Made by a program: the position numbers and the translations under genes | DNA from: Candidatus Thermokryptus mobilis | Lineage (GTDB): Bacteria; Bacteroidota; Ignavibacteria; Kryptoniales; Kryptoniaceae | Direction of reading: 5' to 3' | Assembly (NCBI RefSeq): GCF_900070205.1 | Contig: NZ_FAOO01000003.1 | Span: 103,170-167,169 of the forward strand | Length of the DNA stretch: 64,000 nt | Part shown: positions 33,674-43,405 of the stretch, one piece after another | Layout: every line of letters starts with the position of its first letter | How positions within the stretch are numbered: position 1 is the stretch's first letter | The notes under the pieces: model-generated | Told to the model about the DNA's origin: nothing | What the model saw: only the letters and a program-made list of their open reading frames with translations | Databases searched by the model: none

Positions 33674-35910
33674 CAAATATGGAGGTTGGGACAAAATCAA
33701 TGCGGAATTTAGCAGTTGAACTTGGCTTGACAGAGGAAGAATATGATAGGATAATTGAACTTATTGGGAGGGAACCGACATTTGAAGAGCTTGGGATGTT
33801 CAGCGTCATGTGGAGTGAGCATTGCAGTTATAAAAATTCAATTTTAGTGTTAAAAACTTTGCCAAGGAGTGGTCCTAAGTTGCTTGTTTCTGCTGGTGAG
33901 GAAAATGCTGGTCTTGTTGATATTGGAGATGGGCTTGCGGTTGCATTTAAAATTGAATCGCATAATCATCCATCCGCTGTTGAACCATATCAAGGAGCTG
34001 CAACTGGGGTTGGGGGAATTCTAAGGGACATTTTCACAATGGGCGCAAGACCAATCGCAATACTTAATTCGCTTAGGTTTGGGGAGTTGTCAAATCCTCG
34101 CGTTAAATATCTTTTCAATGGCGTTGTTCGTGGAATCGCTGACTATGGCAACAGCTTTGGTTGCCCAACTGTTGGAGGTGAGGTTTACTTTGAAAAATGT
34201 TATAATCAAAATCCGCTTGTAAATGCAATGGCTGTTGGAATTGTAAGGAAGGATGAAATTGTCCGAGCCGTAGCAAAAGGTGAGGGGAATCCGGTTTTGA
34301 TCGTTGGCTCAAGGACAGGCAGAGATGGGATTCACGGGGCTACATTTGCTTCTGAAGAGATAACTGAGGAATCAGAGGCAAAAAGACCCTCAGTTCAAGT
34401 TGGAGACCCCTTTACTGAAAAACTTTTACTTGAAGCTACACTTGAAGCGATAAAAACGGGTCATATCGTTGGGATTCAAGATATGGGTGCAGCTGGAATA
34501 ACTTGTTCAACAAGTGAGATGAGTGCACGTGGGGAAAGTGGTATGGAAATTGACCTTGACCTTGTTCCAACGCGCGAGAAAGGAATGAGCGCATATGAAA
34601 TTTTGCTTTCTGAATCACAGGAAAGAATGCTAATGGTTGTTGAAAGGGGATTTGAAGATGAAATAATAAACATTTTCAAAAAGTGGGACTTAAACGCTGT
34701 TGTCATCGGTTATGTCACTTCGGATGGGATGTTAAGAGTTAAGAAAGATGGAAAGGTTGTCGCAAATATACCAGCTGATTCGCTTGTCGTTGGTGGTGGT
34801 GCTCCGATATATCAGAGGGAAGCAAAGGAACCGGAATATCTTCAAGAGGTTAGGAAATTTGACCCACATGAGATTGAGCAACCGAAGGATTTTAATGAGG
34901 TTTTTTTGAAATTGATTTCCTCACCAAATATTGCGAGTAAGGAATGGGTTTACGAGCAATATGATACTATGGTGCAGACAAATACTGTCGTTTTGCCCGG
35001 TGGGGATGCGGTTGTTGTTAGAATTAAAGGCACAAATAAAGCGCTTGCATTGAAGACGGATTGTAATTCAAGATATGTCTATCTAAACCCATATCGTGGT
35101 GCGATAATAGCCGTGGCTGAGTCAGCAAGAAATGTTGTTTGCGTTGGAGCTGAACCAATCGCTATTACGAACTGTTTAAATTTTGGAAATCCATATAAAC
35201 CGGAGATATTTTGGCAATTTAAGGAAGCGGTTCGCGGTATGGGAGATGCTTGTAGATTTTTGGGAACGCCAGTGACAGGTGGAAATGTGAGCTTTTATAA
35301 CGAGGCTCCTCAAGGTTCGGTCTATCCAACTCCAGTTATAGGTATGCTCGGCTTAATAGACGATTTAAAATTTATCACTACAGCAAGTTTCAAAACCCCT
35401 GGTGATGTTATAATCCTTCTTGGGAAAAATACTGGCGAAATTGGCGGAAGCGAATATCTGGCTTGGATACATGGAAAAGTTTTGGGTGATGCTCCATTTA
35501 TTGACCTTGAGATTGAAAAAAGAGTTCAACAGGTTTGTCTTGAAGGGATTCGGCTTGGTCTTGTGAAGTCGGCTCACGATGTTTCAGATGGTGGTATTGC
35601 TGTTGCGCTTGCTGAGTGCTGTATCATTGATAAGGAAAATATGTTGGGTTGTGATGTTAAAATTGAAGATGGGATTCGCCCTGATTTTCTACTCTTTGGC
35701 GAAGGGCAATCAAGAATAATTGTAACAGTTGAAGAGGGAAATCTTGATAGATTTGAAAAGCTTTGCAAAAGATTTGGTATTCCTTATTCAATTCTCGGCT
35801 TTGTAACTGAAGAGCAAAAGGTCAAAATTAATGACTGGATTGATTTAAAAATTGATGAGATTGCTGATGTTTATTACAATGCGTTGAGGAAGATTATGGA
35901 GGTTATTTAA
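33670..35910 (+). CDS. purL: Phosphoribosylformylglycinamidine synthase subunit PurL
   Basis: 746 residues, the small-type PurL that works with separate PurS and PurQ (neither in the window). ATP-grasp-like AIRS domains: [48 protein letters not shown], second-half [22 protein letters not shown] and [14 protein letters not shown]. It makes FGAM from FGAR in purine synthesis. Start is the ATG overlapping the preceding stop. Confidence 0.97.
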   Translation: MTNMEVGTKSMRNLAVELGLTEEEYDRIIELIGREPTFEELGMFSVMWSEHCSYKNSILVLKTLPRSGPKLLVSAGEENAGLVDIGDGLAVAFKIESHNHPSAVEPYQGAATGVGGILRDIFTMGARPIAILNSLRFGELSNPRVKYLFNGVVRGIADYGNSFGCPTVGGEVYFEKCYNQNPLVNAMAVGIVRKDEIVRAVAKGEGNPVLIVGSRTGRDGIHGATFASEEITEESEAKRPSVQVGDPFTEKLLLEATLEAIKTGHIVGIQDMGAAGITCSTSEMSARGESGMEIDLDLVPTREKGMSAYEILLSESQERMLMVVERGFEDEIINIFKKWDLNAVVIGYVTSDGMLRVKKDGKVVANIPADSLVVGGGAPIYQREAKEPEYLQEVRKFDPHEIEQPKDFNEVFLKLISSPNIASKEWVYEQYDTMVQTNTVVLPGGDAVVVRIKGTNKALALKTDCNSRYVYLNPYRGAIIAVAESARNVVCVGAEPIAITNCLNFGNPYKPEIFWQFKEAVRGMGDACRFLGTPVTGGNVSFYNEAPQGSVYPTPVIGMLGLIDDLKFITTASFKTPGDVIILLGKNTGEIGGSEYLAWIHGKVLGDAPFIDLEIEKRVQQVCLEGIRLGLVKSAHDVSDGGIAVALAECCIIDKENMLGCDVKIEDGIRPDFLLFGEGQSRIIVTVEEGNLDRFEKLCKRFGIPYSILGFVTEEQKVKINDWIDLKIDEIADVYYNALRKIMEVI

Positions 35911-35919
35911 TAAGTTTTG

Positions 35920-35993
35920 TGGGCCCTGGAGGACTCGAACCTCCGACCCGCTGATTATGAGTCAGCTGCTCTGACCAACTGAGCTAAGGGCCC
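35920..35993 (-). tRNA. tRNA with CAU anticodon, probably tRNA-Ile2 (alternatively elongator tRNA-Met)
   Basis: Cloverleaf on the minus strand: acceptor GGGCCC.../...GGGCCC with discriminator A (35920), D-arm AGCTCAGTTGGTCAGAGC, anticodon loop CTCATAA with CAT at 35959-35957, T-arm GGAGGTTCGAGTCCTCC. C4-C5 of the acceptor stem and TTAGCTC resemble the lysidine-modified tRNA-Ile(CAU) of E. coli and B. subtilis more than elongator Met. CCA is not encoded. It lies antisense between purL and mtnA and has its own promoter. Confidence 0.9.
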
Positions 35994-36006
35994 GAATTCC
36001 GTTATT

Positions 36007-36035
36007 AATTTAAAAAAATATAACAAAAAAGTCAA
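36007..36035 (-). promoter_or_regulatory. Promoter of the CAU tRNA
   Basis: Minus strand: TTGACT (36035-36030), 17 bases, TAAATT (36012-36007), 13 bases before the tRNA. Confidence 0.5.
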
Positions 36036-36047
36036 GATTTTTGAGAA

Positions 36048-37106
36048 ATGGAAAGAATACGGTCAATTGAATGGGTGGGTGATAAAGTTAAGATCATTGA
36101 CCAGACGAAATTGCCGACTAAGGTTGAATTTATAGAGACGGACGATTATAAAGTCGTTGCTGAGGCGATAAAAAGTTTGAAAGTTCGGGGTGCACCCGCT
36201 ATTGGAATTGCTGCTGGGTTTGGGATTTACCTCGGTGTCAAGTCTTATGATGGGAAGGATAAAGAAAGGTTGAAATTAATTTTAGAAGAGGTATGTTTTG
36301 AGTTCGCTTCAACGAGACCGACGGCTGTTAACTTATTTTGGGCGATTGAAAGAATGAAGAAGGTTTTTTATCAGAATTTTCACCTTGAGGTTGATCAGAT
36401 AAAGGGAATTCTTTTGGATGAGGCGTTGAGGATTCAAAATGATGATATTCAAATGTGCAAGGCGATAGGTCTTAATGGTTCAAAGCTTATTCCTGAAAAG
36501 GCAAACATCTTGACACATTGCAACACTGGGTGGCTTGCAACCGGAGATTATGGAACTGCGCTTGGGGTGATTTACACTGCTTTTGAACAAGGTAAGAAGA
36601 TAAAGGTTTATGTTGATGAGACAAGACCACTTCTTCAAGGTGCTCGGCTTACAACTTGGGAGCTTATGCAAAGGGGAATTGAGACGGTTTTAATCACGGA
36701 CAATATGGCTGCTTTTTTGATGAAGCGAGGTGAGGTTGATTGTGTAATTGTTGGTGCTGATAGGGTTGCCTTAAATGGTGATACCGCAAATAAAATCGGG
36801 ACATATAACCTTGCCATAGTGGCTAATTATCATGGTGTTCCCTTTTATGTTGCTGCTCCTACTTCGTCAATTGATTTTAACATAAACACAGGCGATGAGA
36901 TACCAATTGAATTTAGAAGTGGTGACGAAATAACAGAAATTATGGGAAAGAGAATAGCGCCAGAGGGTGTGAAAACATTTTCGCCAGCTTTTGATGTGAC
37001 CCCAGGAAATCTTATAACAGCGATAATAACGGAAATTGATATTTTTCATCCACCGTTTAAGGAAAGTTTAGTTAAAATCAAGGAGATGTTGAAAAAGGAG
37101 GATTGA
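36048..37106 (+). CDS. mtnA: Methylthioribose-1-phosphate isomerase
   Basis: 352 residues of the eIF2B-like aldose-ketose isomerase family, methionine salvage step converting MTR-1-P to MTRu-1-P. Family residues: RGAPAIGIAAGFG, THCNTGWLATGDYGTALGVI with the catalytic Cys, VDETRPLLQGARLT, VGADRVALNGDTANKIGTYNLA with the catalytic Asp, and the C-terminal FDVTPGNLITAIITE. No other methionine-salvage genes are nearby, which allows a role on ribose-1-phosphate-type substrates, but the motif set fits MtnA. Confidence 0.93.
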   Translation: MERIRSIEWVGDKVKIIDQTKLPTKVEFIETDDYKVVAEAIKSLKVRGAPAIGIAAGFGIYLGVKSYDGKDKERLKLILEEVCFEFASTRPTAVNLFWAIERMKKVFYQNFHLEVDQIKGILLDEALRIQNDDIQMCKAIGLNGSKLIPEKANILTHCNTGWLATGDYGTALGVIYTAFEQGKKIKVYVDETRPLLQGARLTTWELMQRGIETVLITDNMAAFLMKRGEVDCVIVGADRVALNGDTANKIGTYNLAIVANYHGVPFYVAAPTSSIDFNINTGDEIPIEFRSGDEITEIMGKRIAPEGVKTFSPAFDVTPGNLITAIITEIDIFHPPFKESLVKIKEMLKKED

Positions 37107-37877
37107 ATGCTTACAAAGACGGAGGCAATTGTGTTGAAAGCGATCAAATACAGAGAGACAAGTAAAATCGTGACCTTATACACCAAAAAATTTGGGAAGT
37201 TGAATGTTATAGCGAAAGGAGCTATGCTGACGACAAGTAAATTTGGTGCATCGCTTGAGCCGATGTCTTATATACTTGCGATACTTTATAAGAAAGAGAC
37301 AAGGGAACTTCAATTTTTATCACAAGCTGATGTTATTAAGTCCTTTCTTGAACTTTACAAAAACTATAACAAGATGACAATAGGTCTTGCTATTTGCGAG
37401 ATGGTTTATAGGGTCATAAAATTTGAAGAGGAAAATCCAAGGATATTTAAGCTTCTCGTCGACACGCTTGAGAATTTGAACAACGCCGATAAGAATGAAA
37501 TAAATTTGCTTTGGTACTTTCTTATCCATTTGGTTGATGTTTTAGGATTTGGGTTAAATTTCAGGAATTGTTTAAATTGTGGAGAAAAATTCGGGATGAA
37601 GAATTTATCGCAGAAAGTTGTTTTTTATCCTGTTAAAGGTGGGTTTTTATGTTCAAGGTGTGGGGCTGGTGCGAGCGAGAATTTTTATTCGGTTGGAACT
37701 TTCAAAAGTTTAGTTTGGCTTAGCGGGGCAAAGATTGATTCGGTAACAAGTTTAAAGATAGATCGTAATATAAATAGCGAAATTCAAAGGTTGCTCTTTG
37801 ATCATTTGCGTGAGCATGTTGAGGAGTCGTTGAATTTGAAATCGCTTGAGATTTACAATAAACTGAAACAAAGTTGA
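37107..37877 (+). CDS. recO: DNA repair protein RecO
   Basis: 256 residues: N-terminal OB fold (KTEAIVLKAIKYRETSKIVTLYTKKFGKLNVIAKGA), helical middle, and a four-cysteine zinc site (NCLNCGEKF and FLCSRCGAG). Works with RecR (2.8-3.4 kb) and RecF in RecA loading. It starts directly after the mtnA stop with GGAGG immediately upstream. Confidence 0.93.
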   Translation: MLTKTEAIVLKAIKYRETSKIVTLYTKKFGKLNVIAKGAMLTTSKFGASLEPMSYILAILYKKETRELQFLSQADVIKSFLELYKNYNKMTIGLAICEMVYRVIKFEEENPRIFKLLVDTLENLNNADKNEINLLWYFLIHLVDVLGFGLNFRNCLNCGEKFGMKNLSQKVVFYPVKGGFLCSRCGAGASENFYSVGTFKSLVWLSGAKIDSVTSLKIDRNINSEIQRLLFDHLREHVEESLNLKSLEIYNKLKQS

Positions 37878-37941
37878 GTTTTAGCCTGTTATATTTTATT
37901 GAATTGGTCAAAAACAAAAACTTTCAGGAGGCAAGTAAAAA

Positions 37942-39450
37942 ATGACGAAAAAGCAGGTAGCTGGGGCCATAGCACTTGTCCTTGCTGGCTTTTTATTTGG
38001 AGTTATCTTGATGTCAGGATTCAACGCTATTAAAACAACGGTTGCCCTTGATTCACCCATTATTGGGTCACAAGATAAACCTTTAGGTACAAAATTTGAC
38101 CCACTTTCAACGCAGGATGCCTTCGTTCAAGTAGCAAAGGAAGTTATTCCAACGGTCGTTTCGATTAGAGTTGTAGCAAAAAGCGAGTCAAGAAGAGCAC
38201 CGTTTGATTTTTTCCATTTCTTTGGTCCTGATTTTGAATTTAAAATCCCAGAACCAAGACCTCAAGAAGGTATGGGTTCTGGTGTGATAATTACAAAGGA
38301 TGGGTATATTTTGACGAATAACCATGTTGTGGAAGGCGCTGAAAAGGGGAATATAACTGTAACGCTTTATGATGGAAGGGAATTTAAAGGTAGATTGATC
38401 GGAAGGGATAAATTGACCGATCTTGCTGTAGTTAAGATTGAGTCAGATGATTTGCCAGTTGCACGACTTGGAAATTCGGATGATGTTCAAGTTGGACAGT
38501 GGGTTTTGGCGGTTGGGAATCCGCTTGGATTTAACTTAACAGTCACCGCTGGGATTGTTAGTGCATTGAGTAGAAATCTTGGGATAATCAGGGAGACATA
38601 TGGAGTTGAAAATTTCATCCAAACAGATGCTGCGATAAATCCCGGAAACAGTGGTGGTCCACTTGTCAACCTTAGGGGTGAGGTTATAGGGATAAATACG
38701 GCGATCGCATCAAGGACTGGGTATTATCAAGGTTATGGTTTTGCTATACCGATTAATTTAGCAAAAAAGGTGGCTGAGGATATAATAAGATATGGAAAGG
38801 TCAGGCGTGGTGTGTTAGGTGTTCAAATAATGCAACTTGATGAAGCGACAGCAAAGGGGTTCGGTCTTGATAAGCCAAGGGGAATTCTTGTTCAGGATGT
38901 AATCTCTGGAAGTGCAGCCGAGGAGGCAGGCATAAAAGCTGGTGATATAATACTTGAATGTGATGGTAAGGAAGTTAACAGACCTGGTGAGCTCCAAGAG
39001 ATAATCGCAAGGAAAAGCCCTGGGGATAAAGTCAAGTTGAAAATTTATAGGGAAGGTAAAACACTTGAAATAATGGTGACATTGAAACCAAGGAATGAGG
39101 ATGAAGAAGTTGCAAAGGTTGAAGATAAGGAACCACCAGTTAAAGAAGTTGAACCCGGGGTTTTAAATCTTGAAAAACTTGGACTCACTGTGGCAAATCT
39201 TGATGATCAAGCTAGGGCTAAGTATAAAGTTAAAAATGGTGTGATAATTACTCGTGTTGAGCTGTATTCAGAAGCGTATGATAAAAATATAAGGGAAAAT
39301 GATATAATCATTGAGGCGGATAGAAAACCGGTGAGGAATGTTGATGACTTTAAGAAAATCGTTCAGAGCCATAAATCGGGTGATGTTATCCTTTTGAGGA
39401 TAAGGTCAAGCAATGGTCAAAATAGATATGTTGGCTTGAACATTCCGTAA
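37942..39450 (+). CDS. htrA: Periplasmic serine protease HtrA/DegP family, two PDZ domains
   Basis: 502 residues. An N-terminal signal/anchor (GAIALVLAGFLFGVILMSG) precedes a trypsin-like domain with His about 129 (NNHVVEGA), Asp about 160 (LTDLAVVKI) and Ser about 237 (NPGNSGGPL). PDZ1 is near 285-375 (GVLGVQIMQL...GSAAEEAGIKAGDIIL) and PDZ2 near 400-500. Envelope protein quality control is the family role. A strong ribosome binding site AGGAGG precedes it and a clear terminator follows. Confidence 0.96.
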   Translation: MTKKQVAGAIALVLAGFLFGVILMSGFNAIKTTVALDSPIIGSQDKPLGTKFDPLSTQDAFVQVAKEVIPTVVSIRVVAKSESRRAPFDFFHFFGPDFEFKIPEPRPQEGMGSGVIITKDGYILTNNHVVEGAEKGNITVTLYDGREFKGRLIGRDKLTDLAVVKIESDDLPVARLGNSDDVQVGQWVLAVGNPLGFNLTVTAGIVSALSRNLGIIRETYGVENFIQTDAAINPGNSGGPLVNLRGEVIGINTAIASRTGYYQGYGFAIPINLAKKVAEDIIRYGKVRRGVLGVQIMQLDEATAKGFGLDKPRGILVQDVISGSAAEEAGIKAGDIILECDGKEVNRPGELQEIIARKSPGDKVKLKIYREGKTLEIMVTLKPRNEDEEVAKVEDKEPPVKEVEPGVLNLEKLGLTVANLDDQARAKYKVKNGVIITRVELYSEAYDKNIRENDIIIEADRKPVRNVDDFKKIVQSHKSGDVILLRIRSSNGQNRYVGLNIP

Positions 39451-39458
39451 TGGATGTG

Positions 39459-39484
39459 AAGGCGTGCGAATGCACGCCTTTTTT
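39459..39484. terminator. Terminator between htrA and rtcB
   Basis: AAGGCGTGC (39459-39467), loop GAAT, GCACGCCTT (39472-39480), T-run to 39484. Strong for plus transcripts; it may also affect converging rtcB, though its minus-strand T-run is only two bases. Confidence 0.9.
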
Positions 39485-39487
39485 ATT

Positions 39488-40939
39488 TTAGCCCTTGATA
39501 TTTCCGATTGGTCTTAAAGCAGCGACCTTACGTGAAATTCCGGCTCTATCAACTGCTTCAACTACATCGGAAATGTTTTTATAAGCAGCGCCTGCTTCCT
39601 CAACTAGTCCTGATTTTGACGCTGCTCTTACATAAATTCCGCGTTCCTCCATTTGCTTTATCAACTGGTTGTAATTTATCTCTTTCTTCGCCTTATGCCT
39701 GCTCATCGTTCTACCGCTTCCGTGACAAGTTGAACCAAATGTCTCTTCCATTGCTCTTTTAGTCCCGACGAGAAGATATGAACCTGTTTCCATTGAACCA
39801 CCGATAATTACGGGTTGACCAATGTCGCGGTAAATCTCGGCAAGTTCGCTATGTCCTGGACCAAAGGATCGGGTTGAGCCCTTTCTATGAACGAGAACTT
39901 TTTTAATTTTTCCATCTATTTCATATTCCTCGGCTTTTGCTATGTTGTGTGCTACATCGTATACGAGGTGCATTCCGAGTTCCTCTGGTGATTTTTTAAA
40001 AACTTTTTCAAATGCTTCTCTAACTCTGTGTAGAATTACTTGTCGGTTTGCAAACGCCATATTTGCTGCACAGAGCATGGCTGAGTAATAATCTTTTCCC
40101 TCTGGTGAATCAATCGGAGCACAAGCAAGTTCCTTATCAAGAAGCGGTATTCCATATTTTTTCATTGCATCAAGGAAGACCTTTAAATAATCTGTTGCAA
40201 TTTGATGACCGAAACCACGCGAACCACAATGTATCATCACGACGATTTGCCCTTCCTGTTCAATCCCGAACGCCTCGGCTACATTTTGGTCAAAAATTCT
40301 ATCAACTACTTGAATTTCAAGGTAGTGGTTTCCAGAGCCAAGCGTTCCAAGTTGATCAATCCCCCGTTCTCTTGCTTTTTTACTTACCTTTGATGGGTCT
40401 GCACCTTTTATTGCACCGTGTTCTTCTATCCTTTCAAGGTCTTCTTTCCAACCATATCCATGTTCAACGCACCAGCGTGCCCCCTTGACCATCACCTCAT
40501 CAAATTGAGAATTTGAAAGTTTGACAAATCCAGTTGCTCCAACGCCAGTTGGAACTGTTTGAAAGAGCAAATCAACAAGTTCTTTCAGTTTCGGCTTTAC
40601 TTCTTCAATCGTTAAGTTAGTTCTGACAAGTCGCATACCGCAGTTAATGTCAAATCCAATTCCACCTGGGGATATAACTCCATTTTCAAAGTCAAACGCA
40701 GCGACTCCACCTATTGGGAATCCGTAGCCCCAATGCCCATCTGGCATGCAAAGAGCGTATTTTTGAATGCCCGGTAGACATGCGACATTTGTAACTTGTT
40801 CAAACACGCCTTCATCCATTGAATCAAGGAGTTCTTTTGTGGCGTAGATGCGAGCTGGAACTTTCATTCCTTTTTTATATGTCTGAGGTATTTCCCAAAT
40901 TACCTCTGAAATTCTTTTTATCTCTTTTGGTGCTGGCAT
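39488..40939 (-). CDS. rtcB: RNA-splicing ligase RtcB
   Basis: 483 residues; GTP/Mn-dependent ligase joining 2',3'-cyclic phosphate to 5'-OH RNA ends. Metal and guanylylation residues occur in PDGHWGYGFPIGGVAAFD, GGIGFDINCGMR, LGSGNHYLEIQ, HCGSRGFGHQI, and near the C-terminus FGSTCHGSGRTMSRHKAK with the guanylylated His. No archease or RtcA gene is adjacent. The length is that of the archaeal/long bacterial type. A role in RNA repair or tRNA healing is inferred. Confidence 0.96.
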   Translation of the reverse strand: MPAPKEIKRISEVIWEIPQTYKKGMKVPARIYATKELLDSMDEGVFEQVTNVACLPGIQKYALCMPDGHWGYGFPIGGVAAFDFENGVISPGGIGFDINCGMRLVRTNLTIEEVKPKLKELVDLLFQTVPTGVGATGFVKLSNSQFDEVMVKGARWCVEHGYGWKEDLERIEEHGAIKGADPSKVSKKARERGIDQLGTLGSGNHYLEIQVVDRIFDQNVAEAFGIEQEGQIVVMIHCGSRGFGHQIATDYLKVFLDAMKKYGIPLLDKELACAPIDSPEGKDYYSAMLCAANMAFANRQVILHRVREAFEKVFKKSPEELGMHLVYDVAHNIAKAEEYEIDGKIKKVLVHRKGSTRSFGPGHSELAEIYRDIGQPVIIGGSMETGSYLLVGTKRAMEETFGSTCHGSGRTMSRHKAKKEINYNQLIKQMEERGIYVRAASKSGLVEEAGAAYKNISDVVEAVDRAGISRKVAALRPIGNIKG

Positions 40940-41021
40940 TTTTCAAGAGGGCATTTTGTTTTTGAAGCGTAGATAATTTACAAAAAAAATGGGTTAAGCC
41001 AAAGTGTTAAATGGGTTTGCC

Positions 41022-41816
41022 TTACATTTCTTTGTCCCCCGAACTATGGCAAACGATACAAGGTTTTTTCCAATTGAAGTTTTCAAAATCAAAGACGAGG
41101 GCATAAGTTAAACCTTTATCGCTCCAAGAAAGGATATTTAAACCATCCCGTGTATCAAGGTAGAAATCCAATTCTTTGAATGTAAACTTATTCTTTCCAT
41201 GCGGAGTTGCGCTCCTTGAAGGAGCAACGAGCAAAGTCATCGGTCGGTTATCCATCTCGTAAGAAACAAGAGCAGCATAATCGTTGTTGAGCGCAACAAG
41301 GCGAGCGCCCTTGATTTTATATGGTTGCTTTGTCGGGTCGGGATAACGAGGAAGACGAAAATTGAAGTTTAATTTGCCCGAAAACCAATTAGATATTTCC
41401 GCCTCTGAAGATGTTTCAATTTCAAGTGGCAATTGACCCCGGGTTTGCCTTATATGATTTTCTATGGCAATTTCTGCGAAATCAGTGCGAGAAGAATAGA
41501 GAAAAGTCAAATAAATACCAATGCCAAGCGAGACAGCTATAATTGCTAGTAAGATTGCTAATTTTGAGAAACTTTTTCTTTGCGGTTTAAAATCTTCAAT
41601 CTGTGAAATCAATTCTTTTTTGAAATCTGAAAAATCAAAATTTACTTCGTCTTTCAAGATTTTGATTGAATCAACAAAGTCGCGTTGTTGCTTTAAAAGT
41701 TTTGAACATTCTGAGCATTTGTTTATATGCTGTTTAAATTGTTCAAGTTCTTCTCCCGCTAGCTCTCCATCAAGGTAGAGATTTATCCATATTTTTATCG
41801 TTTTATGATCTATCAT
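41022..41816 (-). CDS. Anti-sigma factor with zf-HC2 and C-terminal CxxCH
   Basis: 264 residues. An N-terminal zf-HC2 anti-sigma domain has H30-x3-C34-x2-C37 (HINKCSEC), then one membrane segment (about 84-107) and a periplasmic domain of about 155 residues. Its last residues are KPCIVCHSSGDKEM, with C253-x2-C256-H257, a c-type heme attachment motif. It overlaps the sigma gene by 14 bases. The zinc-finger part should hold the ECF sigma. Sensing through the CxxCH tail is a hypothesis, and a metal or redox site is an alternative. Confidence 0.85.
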   Translation of the reverse strand: MIDHKTIKIWINLYLDGELAGEELEQFKQHINKCSECSKLLKQQRDFVDSIKILKDEVNFDFSDFKKELISQIEDFKPQRKSFSKLAILLAIIAVSLGIGIYLTFLYSSRTDFAEIAIENHIRQTRGQLPLEIETSSEAEISNWFSGKLNFNFRLPRYPDPTKQPYKIKGARLVALNNDYAALVSYEMDNRPMTLLVAPSRSATPHGKNKFTFKELDFYLDTRDGLNILSWSDKGLTYALVFDFENFNWKKPCIVCHSSGDKEM

Positions 41817-42327
41817 TTTCTTTCTTCTCGTAAATTTTTAAGAAGTTTTCTTTTAGTTTTTCTCTTGCTCTGTTCAACCTTGACATCACTGTTCCAAGCG
41901 GACAACCAAGTATTTTTGAAATTTCGCTATAAGAAAAATCCTCAAAATATCTGAGGATTAAAATTTCCCTGTAAACATCAGGCAAATTTTCAAGGGCTTT
42001 GAGCAATGTTTGACGCATTTCATTATTTATTAACAATTCCTCTGGGTTTATATTCCAATCGTCGCTTTTATTTTCAATTGCTTCATCAATTTGGACTGGT
42101 GAGATTTGTTGTCTTTTCTTTTGATTTAGCCATATATTTCGCATGATTGTAAAAAGCCACGCTTTTACATTTGAAGTTTCATCAAGTGAGTTTAAATTTT
42201 TTAACGCCCTATAACATGTCTCCTGGACGAGGTCTTTTGCCTCCTCTTCGTTCCCTGTCACAAGTAAAGCGTATCTTAAAAGTGAGTCAAGGGTGTCAAT
42301 TATTTCTTTTTTTAATTTTTCAAGCAT
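41803..42327 (-). CDS. ECF-type RNA polymerase sigma factor
   Basis: About 174 residues from ATG 42327 (MLEKLKKEIID); a TTG at 42369 would add 14 atypical residues. Region 2: YALLVTGNEEEAKDLVQETCYRALKNL and VKAWLFTIMRNIWLNQKRQ-like core. Region 4: LPDVYREILILRYFEDFSYSEISKILGCPLGTVMSRLNRAREKL. It is a RpoE-like group sigma, paired with the membrane anti-sigma encoded next. Target promoters are not identifiable here. Confidence 0.93.
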   Translation of the reverse strand: MLEKLKKEIIDTLDSLLRYALLVTGNEEEAKDLVQETCYRALKNLNSLDETSNVKAWLFTIMRNIWLNQKKRQQISPVQIDEAIENKSDDWNINPEELLINNEMRQTLLKALENLPDVYREILILRYFEDFSYSEISKILGCPLGTVMSRLNRAREKLKENFLKIYEKKENDRS

Positions 42328-42400
42328 AAATGGTTTTAATGTATTTTCTCTGGAATAAAAGATAATCAAAAGAGTTTAAGGGAGCAAGTTTGTGTTGTTC

Positions 42401-42429
42401 TTGATAATTAGTTTTTGAGTTATTAATTT
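42401..42429 (+). promoter_or_regulatory. Candidate promoter of the cyclase gene
   Basis: TTGATA (42401-42406), 17 bases, TAATTT (42424-42429), with the start codon 24 bases on and GGAGG (about 42442) in between. Confidence 0.45.
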
Positions 42430-42452
42430 TTTAGAAAAAAGAGGAGGCAGAG

Positions 42453-43391
42453 ATGAGAAGAAACATCAATTTGATATACATCTTTGTCGTATCATTTTTT
42501 CTCGGTTGTAGTTCAAATAGGCAAGAGTTTAAATTGTGGAAAGTTTATGATGATGTTTTTAAGAGTGCAAAATATATTGACTTAACGCATGCTTTTAATC
42601 CGAGTATACCAGTTTGGCCTGGTTTTGAACAGGCGAGGTTTGAGCCAGCTAAGGCTGGGAGAGACCTTGGTGATTATGCCCGTAAAGGAGAGGAATTTAC
42701 TTATCAAAAGCATGGCTTTATTGCGACAGCGTATTGGCTTCCAACGGATCAATATGGGACACAGCTTGATCCCCCAGCTCACTGGGATAGCCTCGGAGCT
42801 ACTATAAGTGATATACCAGCAACTTATGCTATAAGACCGCTTGTTGTTATTGACATACATGATAAGGTTGCCAAAGATTCAGGGTATCATTGTTCAATTG
42901 AGGATATAAAGGCATGGGAAAGCAAATATGGGAAAATTCCCGAAGGTTCAGTTGTCATGATAAGGTCGGACTGGTATAAACTTTTCCAGACAAACCCAGA
43001 GCGGGTTAATAAGAAGCCGTTTCCGGGGATCACACTTGAGGCGTTGAAATTTTTACATTTGGAGCGTAAAATTTTATTCCACGGGCATGAACCCCTTGAC
43101 ACTGACACAACTGCAAATCTTGAGGGTGAATATTGGCTTATGCACAATCATTATTGCCAGGCTGAAGGTGTTGCAAATCTTGACAAAGTTCCCGAAGCCG
43201 GGGCTCTTATTGCTATCGGTTTTGCCAAGCCCGAGGGTGGCACTGGAGGATACGCAAGATACATTGCTATTTGTCCACCTGATTGGAAATATGGCAAATC
43301 AGTAATTGAAGAGCCAGGCGCTCCTTTACCTAAACAACCATTTCCTTTGAGAAGGGATAAACAAGGTGTTTTAAGACCATCAAAAAGATAA
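42453..43391 (+). CDS. Cyclase-family (kynurenine-formamidase-like) lipoprotein with altered metal motif
   Basis: 312 residues. The signal peptide ends in lipobox FLGC (Cys about 19). The mature part follows the PF04199 cyclase fold: IDLTHAFNPSIPVWPGF, SVVMIRSDWYK, PFPGITLEALKFL, and HGHEPLDTD. The metal motif HxGTHxDxPxH reads TDQYGTQLDPPAHW, so two of the usual histidines are Asp/Gln. A second site, HGHEPLD and HNHYCQAEG, is intact. Either a differently metallated hydrolase or a non-catalytic binding protein. An ECF sigma pair diverges upstream. Confidence 0.8.
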   Translation: MRRNINLIYIFVVSFFLGCSSNRQEFKLWKVYDDVFKSAKYIDLTHAFNPSIPVWPGFEQARFEPAKAGRDLGDYARKGEEFTYQKHGFIATAYWLPTDQYGTQLDPPAHWDSLGATISDIPATYAIRPLVVIDIHDKVAKDSGYHCSIEDIKAWESKYGKIPEGSVVMIRSDWYKLFQTNPERVNKKPFPGITLEALKFLHLERKILFHGHEPLDTDTTANLEGEYWLMHNHYCQAEGVANLDKVPEAGALIAIGFAKPEGGTGGYARYIAICPPDWKYGKSVIEEPGAPLPKQPFPLRRDKQGVLRPSKR

Positions 43392-43405
43392 ATTTTGGAC
43401 ACATA

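Noticed and set aside
40048-40488. 146-codon open frame on plus within rtcB
   Set aside because: Antisense to a fully motif-supported rtcB; low-complexity composition and no ribosome binding site.
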